Shown: positions 51,529-61,764 of the stretch, piece by piece
Position numbering within the stretch: the stretch's first letter is position 1
Layout: the number at the start of each line of letters is the position of its first letter
Assembly (NCBI RefSeq): GCF_017916295.1
Contig: NZ_JAFMSS010000002.1
Location: 310,001-374,000 of the forward strand
Length of the DNA: 64,000 nucleotides
Direction: 5' to 3'
Source: Rubellimicrobium arenae
Lineage (GTDB): Bacteria > Pseudomonadota > Alphaproteobacteria > Rhodobacterales > Rhodobacteraceae
Translations under genes and position numbers: made by a program
The notes under the pieces: generated by a model
Database searches by the model: none
The model's input: only the letters and a program-made list of their open reading frames with translations
Told to the model about the DNA's origin: nothing

Positions 51529-52686
51529 TCACGCCGCCTCGACCAACTGCTCCATCCGGGGAAGCACAGCCGCGCACCAGACATGCCAGTTGAGCCTGTT
51601 GTCGAAGTCGTCGCGCGCCGCGACCCTCATCTGCTCCAGCCGGCCCGGCACCTCGATAACCCCAAGGATCCGTTCGGCGTAGGCTGACCCGCCCTCGGTG
51701 ACGGGAATCGTGAAGCCCGTGACCTGGTCCCGGATGACCTCGGGCACGCCGCCCGTCTGGGTCGCCAGGGACACCGTCGCGAATGCGGCGGCCTCGCAGA
51801 ACACGACCCCGTAGCACTCGGCCTGCGTGGGAAGGATGAGGAAGTCCGCTTCCGCAAAGATCTGGCGGAACCTCGCCTTCTGTTCGGGGACGTGCTTGTC
51901 GAGGAAGGGGATGACCTCCACGCCCGGCGGCAACCGGTCGAGCGGAGGCACGCATCCCAGGATGCACAGGGTGGCATCCACCCCGGCGGCCCGCAGTTCC
52001 TCATAGCAGTCGAGCGCGATCTGCCCGCCCTTGCGCACCCAGTCGACGCCGCAGAACAGGAGGCGGAGCGGCCCGGGCACCCTTGGCCCCAGCACGCTCG
52101 CCCGGTCGGGCGGGTCCTCGAGGTTCGCGCCGTAGGGCTGGATCATGATGCGCGACGGATCGATGCCATAATCCTCGATCGCCGACCGCGCGGCCCAGCC
52201 CGTTGGAAAAATCAGGAGATCGGAGCGCATCATCGCGTCCGCCTCCAAGGCGATGGCCCTCCGCTCGACCGATTTGGGGAGTCCCGAATAGGTGGGATAG
52301 TAGCTCGAAATGAGCCGCATCGTCACGTCGGAGGTGTAGGCGATCGGAACGCCCGGGGGAATGCGGGCAATCAGCGTCGAACCCGCCGCCGCGAAGATGA
52401 CGTCGGCCGGTTGGCTGGCCAAGCGCCGGTTCATGGCCCGCGCCTTCAATTCGGCCATCAAGGGCATCCGGTTCAGCATGGGATCGAATCCTGCGAAGCG
52501 CCGGAATGCCTTGCTGGCCCGGTTGAGCGCGATCGTCGGCGTCTCGAGGATGGGGCCGGCCTGGACCACATCTGCTCCTTCGGACTGCATCGCATGATAC
52601 AGGTGGGCAATCGTGCCCGACCACGCCTCGCGGCGATCGAAGGAAAGATCGGTCGCAAAGCCGATCCGAACCTTCCTGTTCATCAT
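51529..52686 (-). CDS. Family 4-type glycosyltransferase
   Basis: A 385-residue GT-B fold enzyme. The N-terminal Rossmann domain starts RKVRIGFATDLSFDRREAW; the donor domain has LRLLFCGVDWVRKGGQIALD and an E-x7-E-like motif in TQAECYGVVFCEAAAFA with GGVPEVIRD after it, the retaining GT4 signature. The length fits. The start may be either of two adjacent ATGs (52686, 52683). It is 150 bases from the GT2 gene on the same strand; together they suggest assembly of one glycan. Confidence 0.85.
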   Translation of the reverse strand: MMNRKVRIGFATDLSFDRREAWSGTIAHLYHAMQSEGADVVQAGPILETPTIALNRASKAFRRFAGFDPMLNRMPLMAELKARAMNRRLASQPADVIFAAAGSTLIARIPPGVPIAYTSDVTMRLISSYYPTYSGLPKSVERRAIALEADAMMRSDLLIFPTGWAARSAIEDYGIDPSRIMIQPYGANLEDPPDRASVLGPRVPGPLRLLFCGVDWVRKGGQIALDCYEELRAAGVDATLCILGCVPPLDRLPPGVEVIPFLDKHVPEQKARFRQIFAEADFLILPTQAECYGVVFCEAAAFATVSLATQTGGVPEVIRDQVTGFTIPVTEGGSAYAERILGVIEVPGRLEQMRVAARDDFDNRLNWHVWCAAVLPRMEQLVEAA

Positions 52687-53575
52687 GGCCGCTGATCCCT
52701 TGGGCCGACGGGCCATGTCTGAAATGGTGTTATGGACGGCTATCACGACCACACTCGCTTTACTCCCAACCAGGGCTACAACTTCCGCGTGTTCGCGTGT
52801 TGTTGAATAGAGTAAGTCAATTGTTCCGACCTTTTCGATAACATATCCATCGCTGCCATTAGGCAACCCCTCTCCTGCCGCGTGCCCCTGGTCGGCGGAT
52901 TGGCATCGGCGGCAATCAGCGCGGCACTCCGGCCAAGGCCGAGCCCCGGGAGGGCGATCCCCTTCGAAGCGGCCAAGCGGTCCAGCCACGACCAGGGACC
53001 AGGACCGAGCCAGCCGCTTCGACGGCGTCCGTCACCTTCGCCGGGGCTCATCCGAAACCAGATCTCCGGATCGAGACGAGCGACAATCATCGGAATAATT
53101 TCTATGAGCCAATAGGTTACCAGACACCCGCTGCAGCAGGCCACCTTGGACCGAGTTGCGACAGCGGGACGACCTCAGCGCACAAGCCAGCGCATGGCGT
53201 CCCATGGCCGTCACTCGCCCCTCTGCCTCGACCGGTCCATGCTGGCATTTGTCAGCTTCGATCGTCAGGTATCCCGAGGCTCGATCACAGTCGGACCCGA
53301 CGCAACGGGCAGCTGCTATGCGCCGCCCTCAAATCTCACAATCCGGAAACAATCACTCACTCCTTGGGCAGTCAGGCCGGAGATGCCTCAGGCCTGGGCA
53401 GCTTTGCGGCGCGATCGGTGCTCCGAGCCGCACACCTTCGGAAGGCTGAAGGCAAGCTGTCAGCACGGCAGGGCACGTGGCCCGCGCGGCATCCAACCCG
53501 TTCGGACGGAACCCCGCGATGCCACCCGACCGGCCGCGGCCAAGGCTCAACCGCCCCGCCCCGCTGCGCGACCGG
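52687..53575. other. Long gene-free region
   Basis: About 890 bp between a GT4 gene and the hydrolase gene. Base composition is somewhat mixed and no conserved product, RNA or repeat was recognised. The promoter of the GT4 gene should lie near 52690-52860, where local AT content is higher. Confidence 0.45.
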
Positions 53576-56500
53576 TCACAGCCAGTCCGGATCGACCGAT
53601 CTCAGGCTGAAGTCCGGATCGAACGGGGGGGCCTTGCCGGTGGTCAGCCAGGCGCCAGCCTCGAGCACCGCGTAGCGGGCGGGTCCCTCGAAATCGAGAT
53701 CGAAGGTTCGGCCCCGGTTCAGGACGAAGGTGTCCTGCTCCCGGCCGGCGGCATCATAAGTGGTCAGGATCGCGGCTTCCTGCGCACGCCCGACAGAACT
53801 GAGGCCGTCGAGGGCAATCTTCACCCCGTCCGCTGCCCGCCCGAAGTCGATGCCGATCCGCTCGGACTCGCCGCCCCTGACGGGGTGGAAGTCGACCTCC
53901 GAGTCCGAACCGATCTGGCCCACCCCGATCTTGTTGCCGGCCCGGCCGATGGGCGCCGGGGCATCATCGGATCCGAACCCGAACAGAAAGACGTCCCCGA
54001 GGTCGTAGCTTGGCCCCCGGGTCGAGAACGGTGCCCTGAAGTTTCCGGAAGGAGTGGGCGACGGGTCGTCAGGCTCCGCCTCCCCACGCGCGGAAATCAC
54101 GATGCCATTCACCTTCGCATTGTCGATCACGCTCAGGAATTCGAGATCCAGTCGTCCGTCGGTGACCGACACCGTAATGTCGACATCGTGGGCGATGTTG
54201 TGGCCGCCTGCGGACTTCCAGATATCGAAATCGTTCAGGACGCGCCGGCCTTCGGCCATCACATCGAACACGCGCTGTCCAGCGGCGTCGAAATAGATCT
54301 CGGCGAATTTCAGCGTGACGGTGTAGCTGCCATCCGCAATAGGAACGGAATAGGAGAAATCGCCGTAGCGTTCCGATTGATACAACCTGTCGTCGCTCGT
54401 TCCCGTGATCGGGGAATCCGTCGAGTACGATCTGCCGCCGCTCACGTAACGATCGGCAAGGAAGGTCAGCCCGCCCGTCCCGGCGAACACCCCTCCCCCG
54501 GCGTTGATCGTCACCTCCTTCCCGGTCTCGGCGCCTCCGACATCGACGCGAACCGTCGCGGTGTCACGGCCACCGTGCCCGTCGCTGACGGTGTAGCTGA
54601 AGCTGTCCGAGCCGCTGAACCCGTTGTCAGGGGTGTAAAGGATCTCGCCGTTCCGAGCGATGGTCACGCGCCCGTTGGCCGCCTGGGTCACCGCTTCGAC
54701 GCCAAGGCGGTCCCCGTCGGGATCGGTATCGTTGGCCAGCACGGCAAGCCGCAGCGAATGCCCCTCCCGCACGGAGGCGCTGTCGTCTCGGGCGACCGGG
54801 GCGGCGTTGGCCGGATCGGGATCAGGAGTCGGCGCTGCGCCATTCGCCTTGAGGAGGAGCACCCAATCCTTGCCGGCGTCGGAGGGCGGGCCATCGATCG
54901 GTCGGAGGGCGCCGCCGTCCACCTGGCCATCCGCGAGGAGCCGCCCGCCGGTGCGAGGATTGTACCAGAACACGTCGAACGACGTGCCGGCGCCAGCGGT
55001 CAGGTCGAGCCGCACGTCGTCCGCCGCGCCATAGGGCAGGTAGACCACATAGGTCTCGCCCGGGTCGGCCATGACGAAGTCACCCCGCGCCTGGGTCAGC
55101 TCGTCGTGCTCGGCCATGCGCCAAAAGGGAATCTGGTCGTTGAAGAAGTCGGTCGCGGCGGCCGTCCAGGTCCAGATCGAGCGGAAGCCGTCGAAGGTGT
55201 CCATGTTCTGGTCGTAGGAATGACCGGACGCGCCCTTCACATACCAGCTCACCCCCGAGCCCCCCGCCGTGAGCGTGCCCCAGAGCGCCTCGCGCAGGGT
55301 GCGCTCGTTGGTGGAGTCCGGGTTGTTCGAGTAGGCCGGGATGATGGAGTTGCCGCTCGAGTCCTCGTCCCAGCCCAGCACCCAGGGGTCGCCCGCCGCA
55401 GCGGAGCGGGCCAGGTACTCGGCGATCCGGGCGCGCACGTGGCCCGCGCTGGCCTGCAGCGAGGTGCCGTCGAACGCCTCCTCGCCCAGGAGCGGGCGGT
55501 AGACCTGGTCGACCTCCGACGGCCAACTGTGGGCCACGACCAGATGATCGTAGGGGTCCACCGCCTTGGCCCACTCGGCCATGTCGGCCCGCTGCCGGGC
55601 GGAGTTGCTGTTCTCCTCGCCCAGGTTCCATTGCAGGCCGTTGGCGTGGCCGAAGCGGGCGATCATCTCGCGCATGTAGATCAGCCGCTCGACGCTGAGG
55701 CTCGAGCCCGCCGCGGCGGTGCCGCCGTCCAGGAGGTTGTCGTTCTCGCGTTCCTGCAGGACGAGGTTCTTGTAGATGCCCTTGGCGTCCATGTGGTCGA
55801 ACAGGATCTCCCACTGCGCGAGCTTGCTGACGTCGTACACGGAGGTGATGGACGGGTTCAGGCGGGCCGTGTCGGTGGGCAGGCGCTGCAGGTCGGTGGC
55901 GGCCCAGGGCCAGACGTCCTTGCCGTCCCCGCCCGCGGTCAGCAGCATGACATACATGCTGTTCTGGCCCTGCTCGGCCAGGTAGTTGATCGCGCCCAGC
56001 ATGGCCTTGCCCTGCCCCCCCGACCAGGTCGGGTCGCCGGCGTTGAAGTCCTTCAGGTGCGTGGCGTAGTCGTGCCGCCCCGTGGGGGTATTATCGATGT
56101 CGCGGCTGGCCAGGAAGTTCTCGGGCACGCCAGGGCCGCCGCGGACGAAGTAGTCGTCATCGCCCTGGTGCTGGAGGTAATGGCTGTCCTCGCCTTGCAG
56201 GATCATGCCCTTGGCGCGGAAATCGTCACCGGTCTTGTTGGTCGGCGCGACCACGAAACGGCCCGCTTCGCCGTCCAGGCCTTCGACGGCCACCCCGGCG
56301 CGCGCGTCCAGGCTGGCCGCGATGTCGTTCCCGGTGCGAAAGGACGCCGTGTAGGTCCAGGTGCCTTCGGAGGGCGGGTTGAAGTTGACCCGCCAGACCC
56401 GGCCCTCGCTGGCCCCTGTGTCGGCCGCATCACCGTCGGCGGCGAAGAAGCCCGGCACCGTCAGGGTTTCGCCCGTGCGCGCATTGGTGAAGGTCACATC

Positions 56501-56611
56501 CAGGCGATAGTCGCGAAAGGTATCCGCGCTTTCGCTGAACGTCATCGGCGCCACGAAATCGAGCGTCGCCTTGTGCCAGGTCCTCAGTTCGCCGGTGATC
56601 CGAGCGGGCAT
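53576..56611 (-). CDS. Multidomain glycoside-hydrolase-like secreted protein with malectin domain
   Basis: A 1011-residue protein without a Sec signal. Order: a DUF5060-type N-terminal sandwich (1-100; GEGRVW-type WRVNFNPPSEGTWTYTA), a TIM-barrel-like hydrolase (about 110-545) with the acid/base motif GLQWNLGEENSNS, a collagen-binding-2-like sandwich (FDVFWYNPRTGG), a cadherin-like tandem (AAPVARDDSASVREGHSL, about 607), a malectin domain (about 700-850; FADRYVSGG-like, FAEIYFDAAGQRVFDV) and a C-terminal domain of unknown type. AAGGAGG precedes the ATG at 56611; a GTG one codon earlier is possible. It probably trims or remodels surface or environmental glycans. Confidence 0.75.
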   Translation of the reverse strand: MPARITGELRTWHKATLDFVAPMTFSESADTFRDYRLDVTFTNARTGETLTVPGFFAADGDAADTGASEGRVWRVNFNPPSEGTWTYTASFRTGNDIAASLDARAGVAVEGLDGEAGRFVVAPTNKTGDDFRAKGMILQGEDSHYLQHQGDDDYFVRGGPGVPENFLASRDIDNTPTGRHDYATHLKDFNAGDPTWSGGQGKAMLGAINYLAEQGQNSMYVMLLTAGGDGKDVWPWAATDLQRLPTDTARLNPSITSVYDVSKLAQWEILFDHMDAKGIYKNLVLQERENDNLLDGGTAAAGSSLSVERLIYMREMIARFGHANGLQWNLGEENSNSARQRADMAEWAKAVDPYDHLVVAHSWPSEVDQVYRPLLGEEAFDGTSLQASAGHVRARIAEYLARSAAAGDPWVLGWDEDSSGNSIIPAYSNNPDSTNERTLREALWGTLTAGGSGVSWYVKGASGHSYDQNMDTFDGFRSIWTWTAAATDFFNDQIPFWRMAEHDELTQARGDFVMADPGETYVVYLPYGAADDVRLDLTAGAGTSFDVFWYNPRTGGRLLADGQVDGGALRPIDGPPSDAGKDWVLLLKANGAAPTPDPDPANAAPVARDDSASVREGHSLRLAVLANDTDPDGDRLGVEAVTQAANGRVTIARNGEILYTPDNGFSGSDSFSYTVSDGHGGRDTATVRVDVGGAETGKEVTINAGGGVFAGTGGLTFLADRYVSGGRSYSTDSPITGTSDDRLYQSERYGDFSYSVPIADGSYTVTLKFAEIYFDAAGQRVFDVMAEGRRVLNDFDIWKSAGGHNIAHDVDITVSVTDGRLDLEFLSVIDNAKVNGIVISARGEAEPDDPSPTPSGNFRAPFSTRGPSYDLGDVFLFGFGSDDAPAPIGRAGNKIGVGQIGSDSEVDFHPVRGGESERIGIDFGRAADGVKIALDGLSSVGRAQEAAILTTYDAAGREQDTFVLNRGRTFDLDFEGPARYAVLEAGAWLTTGKAPPFDPDFSLRSVDPDWL

Positions 56612-57006
56612 CACGGTTCCTCCTTGCCAATGCGGAGGGCTGTCTAGGGACGGCCCGCCCGGTGAGCCAGCCTGTCATATGGTCCATGGCGAGAACGCGC
56701 TGACGCCTAGCGGGTTTCAGCCGCCAGAGGATGTATCGAGCATCTCGCTGGGCAAAGAAGCGCGCACGCGCAGCATCGCTTCGGCTCGTTTGCGCTCAGC
56801 ACGCACGAACAGGACGGATGAACGCCGCCCTACCGGGGCGGTAGCCCGTCAGCCTGGCACGCCGCCGAGGGCGCCAAGGCCCTGGCTGGGCACCCCGGAT
56901 CCGATCCGTCCACGTTCGTTCCGGAAAAGGTCGGCGGCAGGTCAGAACCTATGGCGGAGCGGCGACCTTCGGCTGCCATGCGGCCCGAAGATCGCCTGCC
57001 CCGTCC
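56612..57006. other. Gene-free stretch
   Basis: About 395 bp upstream of the hydrolase gene and downstream of the UDP-xylose synthase gene, both on the minus strand. I see no conserved protein or RNA; the promoter of the hydrolase gene should be here. Confidence 0.45.
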
Positions 57007-57996
57007 TCAGGCGTGGACCGCCTGGTTCATCTCTCCGAGCTCCACAAGGCGCTCGCGCAGCGACGGCACGGTGCGGGCAAGACCTTCCTCGATCTGAACC
57101 GTCGGGCTCCAGTTCAGCAGTTCGCGGGCGCGGCTGATATCCGGGCGGCGCTGCTTGGGATCGTCCGCCGGAAGCGGACGCCAATCGAGCTTGGATCGGC
57201 TTCCCGTGAGTTCGATGACCTTTTCCGCCAGTTCGAGGATGGTGAACTCCCGCGGGTTGCCGATGTTGATCGGGCCCGTGACGCTGGAATCCGTGCCCAT
57301 CAGGCGGATCAGACCTTCCACGAGGTCATCGACATAGCAGAAGGACCGGGTCTGCTTGCCATCCCCATAGATGGTCAGCGGGTCCCCCCGCAGCGCCTGA
57401 ACGATGAAGTTCGACACGACCCGGCCGTCCGCGTGATGGACCCGGGGGCCGTAGGTGTTGAAGATGCGAACCACCTTGATCTGAAGGCCATGCTGCCGGT
57501 GGTAGTCGAAGAACAGCGTTTCCGCGCAGCGCTTCCCTTCGTCGTAGCAGGACCGGGGGCCGATCGGGTTGACGTTGCCCCAATACTCCTCGGTCTGCGG
57601 ATGCACGGCAGGATCCCCGTAGACCTCGGATGTCGACGCCTGGAGCACCTTGCATTTCAGCCGCTTGGCCAAGCCCAGCATGTTGATCGCCCCATGGACC
57701 GACGTCTTGGTCGTTTGGACGGGATCGTGCTGGTAATGCACCGGAGAGGCCGGACAGGCGAGATTGTAGATCTCGTCGACCTCCACATAGAGCGGGAACG
57801 TGACATCGTGACGGATCAACTCGAAGCGTGGATGGCCGTGGAGGTGATCGATGTTGCGCTTGGTTCCCGTGAAGAGATTGTCGACGCAAATGACTTCGTG
57901 TCCTTGCTCGAGCAGTCGGTCGATCAGATGCGAACCGATGAATCCGGCCCCACCGGTGACCAGGATACGCTTGCGGCTGTCATAGAGTCTCGCCAA
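57007..57996 (-). CDS. uxs: UDP-glucuronate decarboxylase (UDP-xylose synthase)
   Basis: A 329-residue extended SDR. The NAD motif is VTGGAGFIGSHLIDRL, followed by the family's CVDNLFTGTKRN and IYNLACPASPVHYQ, with TSEVYGDP and the catalytic Tyr/Lys in SCYDEGKR, then ARIFNTYGP-like VRIFNTYGPRVH. These blocks match UDP-xylose synthases and their close dTDP-glucose-dehydratase-like relatives. It turns UDP-glucuronate into UDP-xylose, a donor for surface polysaccharide. Confidence 0.9.
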   Translation of the reverse strand: MARLYDSRKRILVTGGAGFIGSHLIDRLLEQGHEVICVDNLFTGTKRNIDHLHGHPRFELIRHDVTFPLYVEVDEIYNLACPASPVHYQHDPVQTTKTSVHGAINMLGLAKRLKCKVLQASTSEVYGDPAVHPQTEEYWGNVNPIGPRSCYDEGKRCAETLFFDYHRQHGLQIKVVRIFNTYGPRVHHADGRVVSNFIVQALRGDPLTIYGDGKQTRSFCYVDDLVEGLIRLMGTDSSVTGPINIGNPREFTILELAEKVIELTGSRSKLDWRPLPADDPKQRRPDISRARELLNWSPTVQIEEGLARTVPSLRERLVELGEMNQAVHA

Positions 57997-59027
57997 TTCA
58001 GAACCCTTCCAAGTGCCACGTGTTCAAAGCCAGCGCGATCCCAGCCGAAAAATCAAGGGAAGGCTGGCCAGCCGACGGGTGTCGCCGCAAATCCGATCAC
58101 GTTTGGATCAATCGGCGGCACTCGGCCTGTTCCCGCTCCCCGTCCCGGGCCCGAGCCCAGGCAACGGTAGTTCAAGCATCCATCTTTGCGAGGCGTGGCG
58201 CCAGCCCTGTCTCCCCGGCCCGCCGTTTTGGCCGACACGATGGGCCAGGGACGGCCCGCCTCCTCGAACTGCGTACGGGTGCGACGCCGCGACCACGGGA
58301 CAAAGGCGATCCGGGCGGTTGGCAGTTCCGTCCGTTGGCGCTAACCATCGGGCAGACCGACGGGCCGAGGCCCGCCCGAAGTCGCGCGGAGGTCGCGGGA
58401 CGCCAACGAATGCATGGAACGCGATGACACTGACCGCCGTGCCCGCTTCCTGGGCGTCTCCACGAACCGGCCGTCGCCGGGCGGGTCGCCCTTCCGCTCT
58501 GGCGAACGGGGCCAGGTTGCCATTGGAGCGATCCTGCCACCACATGCTGGAATGCTGATGACGCGAGCACTCCGTCCGGCGGCGCGCCCGGCCATGCATT
58601 CGGCTCGGGCCCCTGGCTGGGGCGCTGGCTCGGCTCATCGTTTCGATAAGGCCAGGGGCCCTGGCCTGCCCCTGACGCCCATCGGCGTCCGTCGGAAAGG
58701 CCATCTGATCTGGTCCTTCCGCCGGGGGCGGAGAGTCCCTTCCTCCGGTCGCGGCGCCCGATCAACGCACGGCCAATCGGCGGCCGTTCAGGGCCCTAAC
58801 ATTCGCGGGCGGGGGGCGGGCGAAGGCGGACCCGTCCGCCCGGCCGGAGCAGCGATGCTCCAGGGCCTCTCGGCTGTCCGAAGGGGCCTTGCTGGCCCGG
58901 ACCTGCCGGTGCCATCGCCAGGGTTGTCGACGAAAATGCGACGGCGCGTCCCGTCACGAACCCCACACACCGCGGGGCTCGGCAATCCGAGCTCCATCAC
59001 CTGATCCCTCCTCAGTCGAAGGCACTC
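57997..59027. other. Longest gene-free region in the window
   Basis: About 1030 bp between divergent genes for UDP-xylose synthase and a pyruvyl transferase. Short open frames have no recognisable products or ribosome sites and overlap one another on both strands. It may hold a decayed gene or regulatory DNA; I cannot tell which. Confidence 0.45.
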
Positions 59028-60212
59028 ATGTCCAAGCGCCCCATCCGCGTCTGTCTCCTGATGCACTCCACCCGTTCCGACAACCTGGGCCTGGGAGCCC
59101 TGACGGAGTCCGAGATCAGCATCCTTCGGGACATTGCGCGCGATCTCGGCCGCGAGATCCAGATCACCATCCTCGATGGGAAGGAAAACAGGGTTCCCTA
59201 CATCACCGGACCCGACATCCGCATCGTCGAGATGAACGGCAAGTTCATCCTGAACCCGACAGGCTTCCTCCGCGAGGTCCGCAAGGCCGACCTCGTGATC
59301 GACATCGGGGCGGGCGACAGCTTTGCGGACATCTATGGCGCGAACCGGCTCCGGCGGATGTTCACGACGAAGTTCCTGACCCATGGCGCCGGCGTCCCAC
59401 TGGTGATGGCGCCGCAGACCGTGGGTCCTTTCACCAAGCCGACCTCGACCCGGCTCGCCAAGCTCACCATGCGGCTTTGCGCCCTGGTCTGCACGCGGGA
59501 TGCCATGTCGACCGATGCCATACGCGACATGGGGCTCAAGCGCCCGGTCATCGAAGCCTCCGACGTCGCGCTGCGCCTTCCGTTCGACACGCCCGCCCCC
59601 CGCGACCCCGGCGCCCCGGTGAGGGTGGGGCTGAACGTCTCGGGCCTCCTGATGGCCAAGGGCTACACGGGCAAGAACGAGTTCGGCCTGTCCGCCGATT
59701 ACCCCGACCTGATCCGTGACATCATCCGGCACTTCCAGGGGCAAGGCTGCGAGGTTCACCTTGTGTCCCACGTGCATCCGCCCCGGCAGGAACTGACGCA
59801 CCGGGAGGACGACTACGAGGCCTCGACGAAGTTGCAGGCCGAGTTCCCTGGCGTCCATCTCGCTCCGCGCTTCCGGACGCCCTCCGAAGCCAAGAGCTTC
59901 ATCGCGGGCCTCGACTTCTTCATGGGCGCGCGGATGCACGCCTGCATCGCGGCCTTCTCGTCGGGCGTGCCTGTGGTGCCGATGGCCTACAGCCGCAAGT
60001 TCGCCGGGCTGTTCGGCTCGCTCGGGTATGACAGGACGGTGGACTGCACGACCGAGACGAACGACGCGATCCTCGGCAAGATCCAGGCGGCCTTCGACGA
60101 CCGGCACCAGCTGGCGCAGGAAACGAGCGCCGCGTTGTCCAAGGGGCTCAAGAAGCTGTCGCTCTATCAGGACGCCCTGCGCGACCTGATCGCGCGTCGG
60201 GCCGGCGCCTGA
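59028..60212 (+). CDS. Polysaccharide pyruvyl transferase family protein
   Basis: A 394-residue WcaK/CsaB-type enzyme. The N-terminal block RVCLLMHSTRSDNLGLGALTE, the glycine-rich DIGAGDSFADIYG, VMAPQTVGPF and the late FMGARMHACIAAFSSGVPVV are the family's characteristic order. Such enzymes transfer pyruvate from phosphoenolpyruvate to a sugar or, in some members, act as glycosyltransferase-like enzymes. It ends 174 bases before a GT2 gene on the same strand; the pair likely decorates an exopolysaccharide. Confidence 0.88.
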   Translation: MSKRPIRVCLLMHSTRSDNLGLGALTESEISILRDIARDLGREIQITILDGKENRVPYITGPDIRIVEMNGKFILNPTGFLREVRKADLVIDIGAGDSFADIYGANRLRRMFTTKFLTHGAGVPLVMAPQTVGPFTKPTSTRLAKLTMRLCALVCTRDAMSTDAIRDMGLKRPVIEASDVALRLPFDTPAPRDPGAPVRVGLNVSGLLMAKGYTGKNEFGLSADYPDLIRDIIRHFQGQGCEVHLVSHVHPPRQELTHREDDYEASTKLQAEFPGVHLAPRFRTPSEAKSFIAGLDFFMGARMHACIAAFSSGVPVVPMAYSRKFAGLFGSLGYDRTVDCTTETNDAILGKIQAAFDDRHQLAQETSAALSKGLKKLSLYQDALRDLIARRAGA

Positions 60213-60385
60213 TCCGGCGTGCGGGATAGTCCACGGCCTCGACCGGGGCCGCGCTTCCGAGCCGGTCCGGCGGTCGCGCCCGTGCTTTCCAGGCTTGCTG
60301 GACGCCGGTTCGGGATACATGATCCTTTCGCCCGCTTGCGTCCACAAGCCCGCGGGCTCCTGACCTGTGCTCCTCGGAGGTCCGA

Positions 60386-61405
60386 ATGACTGACACCTGG
60401 CCGAAGGTCAGCCTGCTGGTCCTGGGTTACAACCAAGAAGCTTACATCGCGGATACGATCCAGGGGGCATTCGAGCAGGACTACCCGAACCTGGAGATCA
60501 TCCTGTCGGATGACTGCAGCTCGGACGGAACGTTCGGGATCATGAGCCGGATGGCCGAGGACTATTCAGGCCCGCACCGCGTCATCGCCACCCGCAATCC
60601 GAACAACCTCGGCATCGTCGGGAACGTCAATCGGATGATGGAACTCGCGACGGGCGAGATCATCATCAAGAACGACGGAGATGACATCTCCTTGCCGCAC
60701 CGGACCCGCCGGATCGTCGAAGAGATCTCCAGGTCGGGCGGCAGCGTGAAGGTGCTCGTTTCCGCCGTGACGCAGATTGGCCTTGATGGTGCGGAGCTCG
60801 GGACACTGCGGATGACCCCGGGGAGCCCCATCGGGGCGCGCGACCTGATCGACAACGGGACGCCGCTCAATGTCGTGCGCAAGAGCCTGTGGATCCTCGG
60901 GGCGGCCTCGGCCTGGACCCGGGACATCTTCGACCGCTTCGGGCCGATCGACCCTGCCGCCCGGGTCGAGGACGCCGTCATCCCATTCCGCGGGTCGCTT
61001 CTGGGCAGGATCGCCTACATCGATGAGCCTTTGGTGCTTTATCGCGTCGGCGGGCTCACGACCTTGGATGTCGGGAAGAGCCTGGGCTACAGCAAGATGT
61101 ATGGGCGTCGGCTGAAGCTCAACCTGCTCCATGCAGCCAGCAAGCAGGCGATGCTCCGGGACATGGACAAGATGGAGTTTCCGGACCGGGAGGCGTGCAG
61201 GGCGCTGTGCGAGGAGTCGATTCGCCGGGTGGAATTCATGTCCAGCATCGCGGCCATGAGTCCCGGTCGACGCTATCTGACGCTTCCGACCTCCGTGGCC
61301 CGATCGGTCCGAACCTCCAATCCCTATTACGCCTACATCAATCTGAAATACGCCTTGGATTTCGTGGTCATGCGTGTCTACGACTGGCGCGCCCGCTCCC
61401 AGTAG
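60386..61405 (+). CDS. Family 2 glycosyltransferase
   Basis: A 339-residue enzyme starting VSLLVLGYNQEAYIADTIQG, with SDDCSSDGT (nucleotide site) and the DxD-type IKNDGDDISLPHR metal site. The C-terminal third contains conserved basic residues and no clear membrane anchor. CTCGGAGG precedes the start. It follows the pyruvyl transferase gene and completes the surface-glycan group. Sugar specificity unknown. Confidence 0.88.
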   Translation: MTDTWPKVSLLVLGYNQEAYIADTIQGAFEQDYPNLEIILSDDCSSDGTFGIMSRMAEDYSGPHRVIATRNPNNLGIVGNVNRMMELATGEIIIKNDGDDISLPHRTRRIVEEISRSGGSVKVLVSAVTQIGLDGAELGTLRMTPGSPIGARDLIDNGTPLNVVRKSLWILGAASAWTRDIFDRFGPIDPAARVEDAVIPFRGSLLGRIAYIDEPLVLYRVGGLTTLDVGKSLGYSKMYGRRLKLNLLHAASKQAMLRDMDKMEFPDREACRALCEESIRRVEFMSSIAAMSPGRRYLTLPTSVARSVRTSNPYYAYINLKYALDFVVMRVYDWRARSQ

Positions 61406-61764
61406 ACAGAGAGGCGGAGACCGGCGGCCCCACGTTCGGCTGCGCCCTGCGCAAGGGTCGAGATGGCTCACGCCCAACTATTTAACGAGGCGGGCCAGGG
61501 GGCGAGCATGCAGCCCCTGGGGGCCAGCAGATGGAAGGGTGGGCCTTCGAACCTGGCCCAGGTGCCATTGCGGGCATGCGATTCGTCGAAGCCATGGGGC
61601 TCCCGACGGGGCATGGGTCAGGACCCGGCCAGCCCGCGCCCGAACGCAATCCCGAGGCGACGGCAGCGTCCCTTGCCCCGAAGGTATCGAAGGGCGAAAT
61701 CCTGGAACTCGGACCGGCGCGCCCCTGTCCAACACATAAACTGCGCTGCGGCATTGTGCGAATA
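61406..61764. other. Gene-free stretch before tRNA-Phe
   Basis: About 360 bp downstream of the GT2 gene and of the 3' end of the tRNA. Nothing recognisable; a terminator for the tRNA may be here but no strong hairpin is evident. Confidence 0.4.

Noticed and set aside
52776..53144. A 122-codon minus-strand open frame in the gap before the GT4 gene
   Set aside because: No ribosome site, no recognisable family, and a mixed hydrophobic start with no consistent signal or span; not enough to call a gene.
53477..56647. A 1056-codon plus-strand open frame opposite the hydrolase gene
   Set aside because: Composition-driven antisense frame; the minus-strand product has six recognisable domains.
58108..58704. 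Overlapping 190-200 codon open frames in the 57997-59027 gap
   Set aside because: Present on both strands, Arg/Pro/Gly-rich, without ribosome sites or conserved segments; typical of random high-GC DNA.
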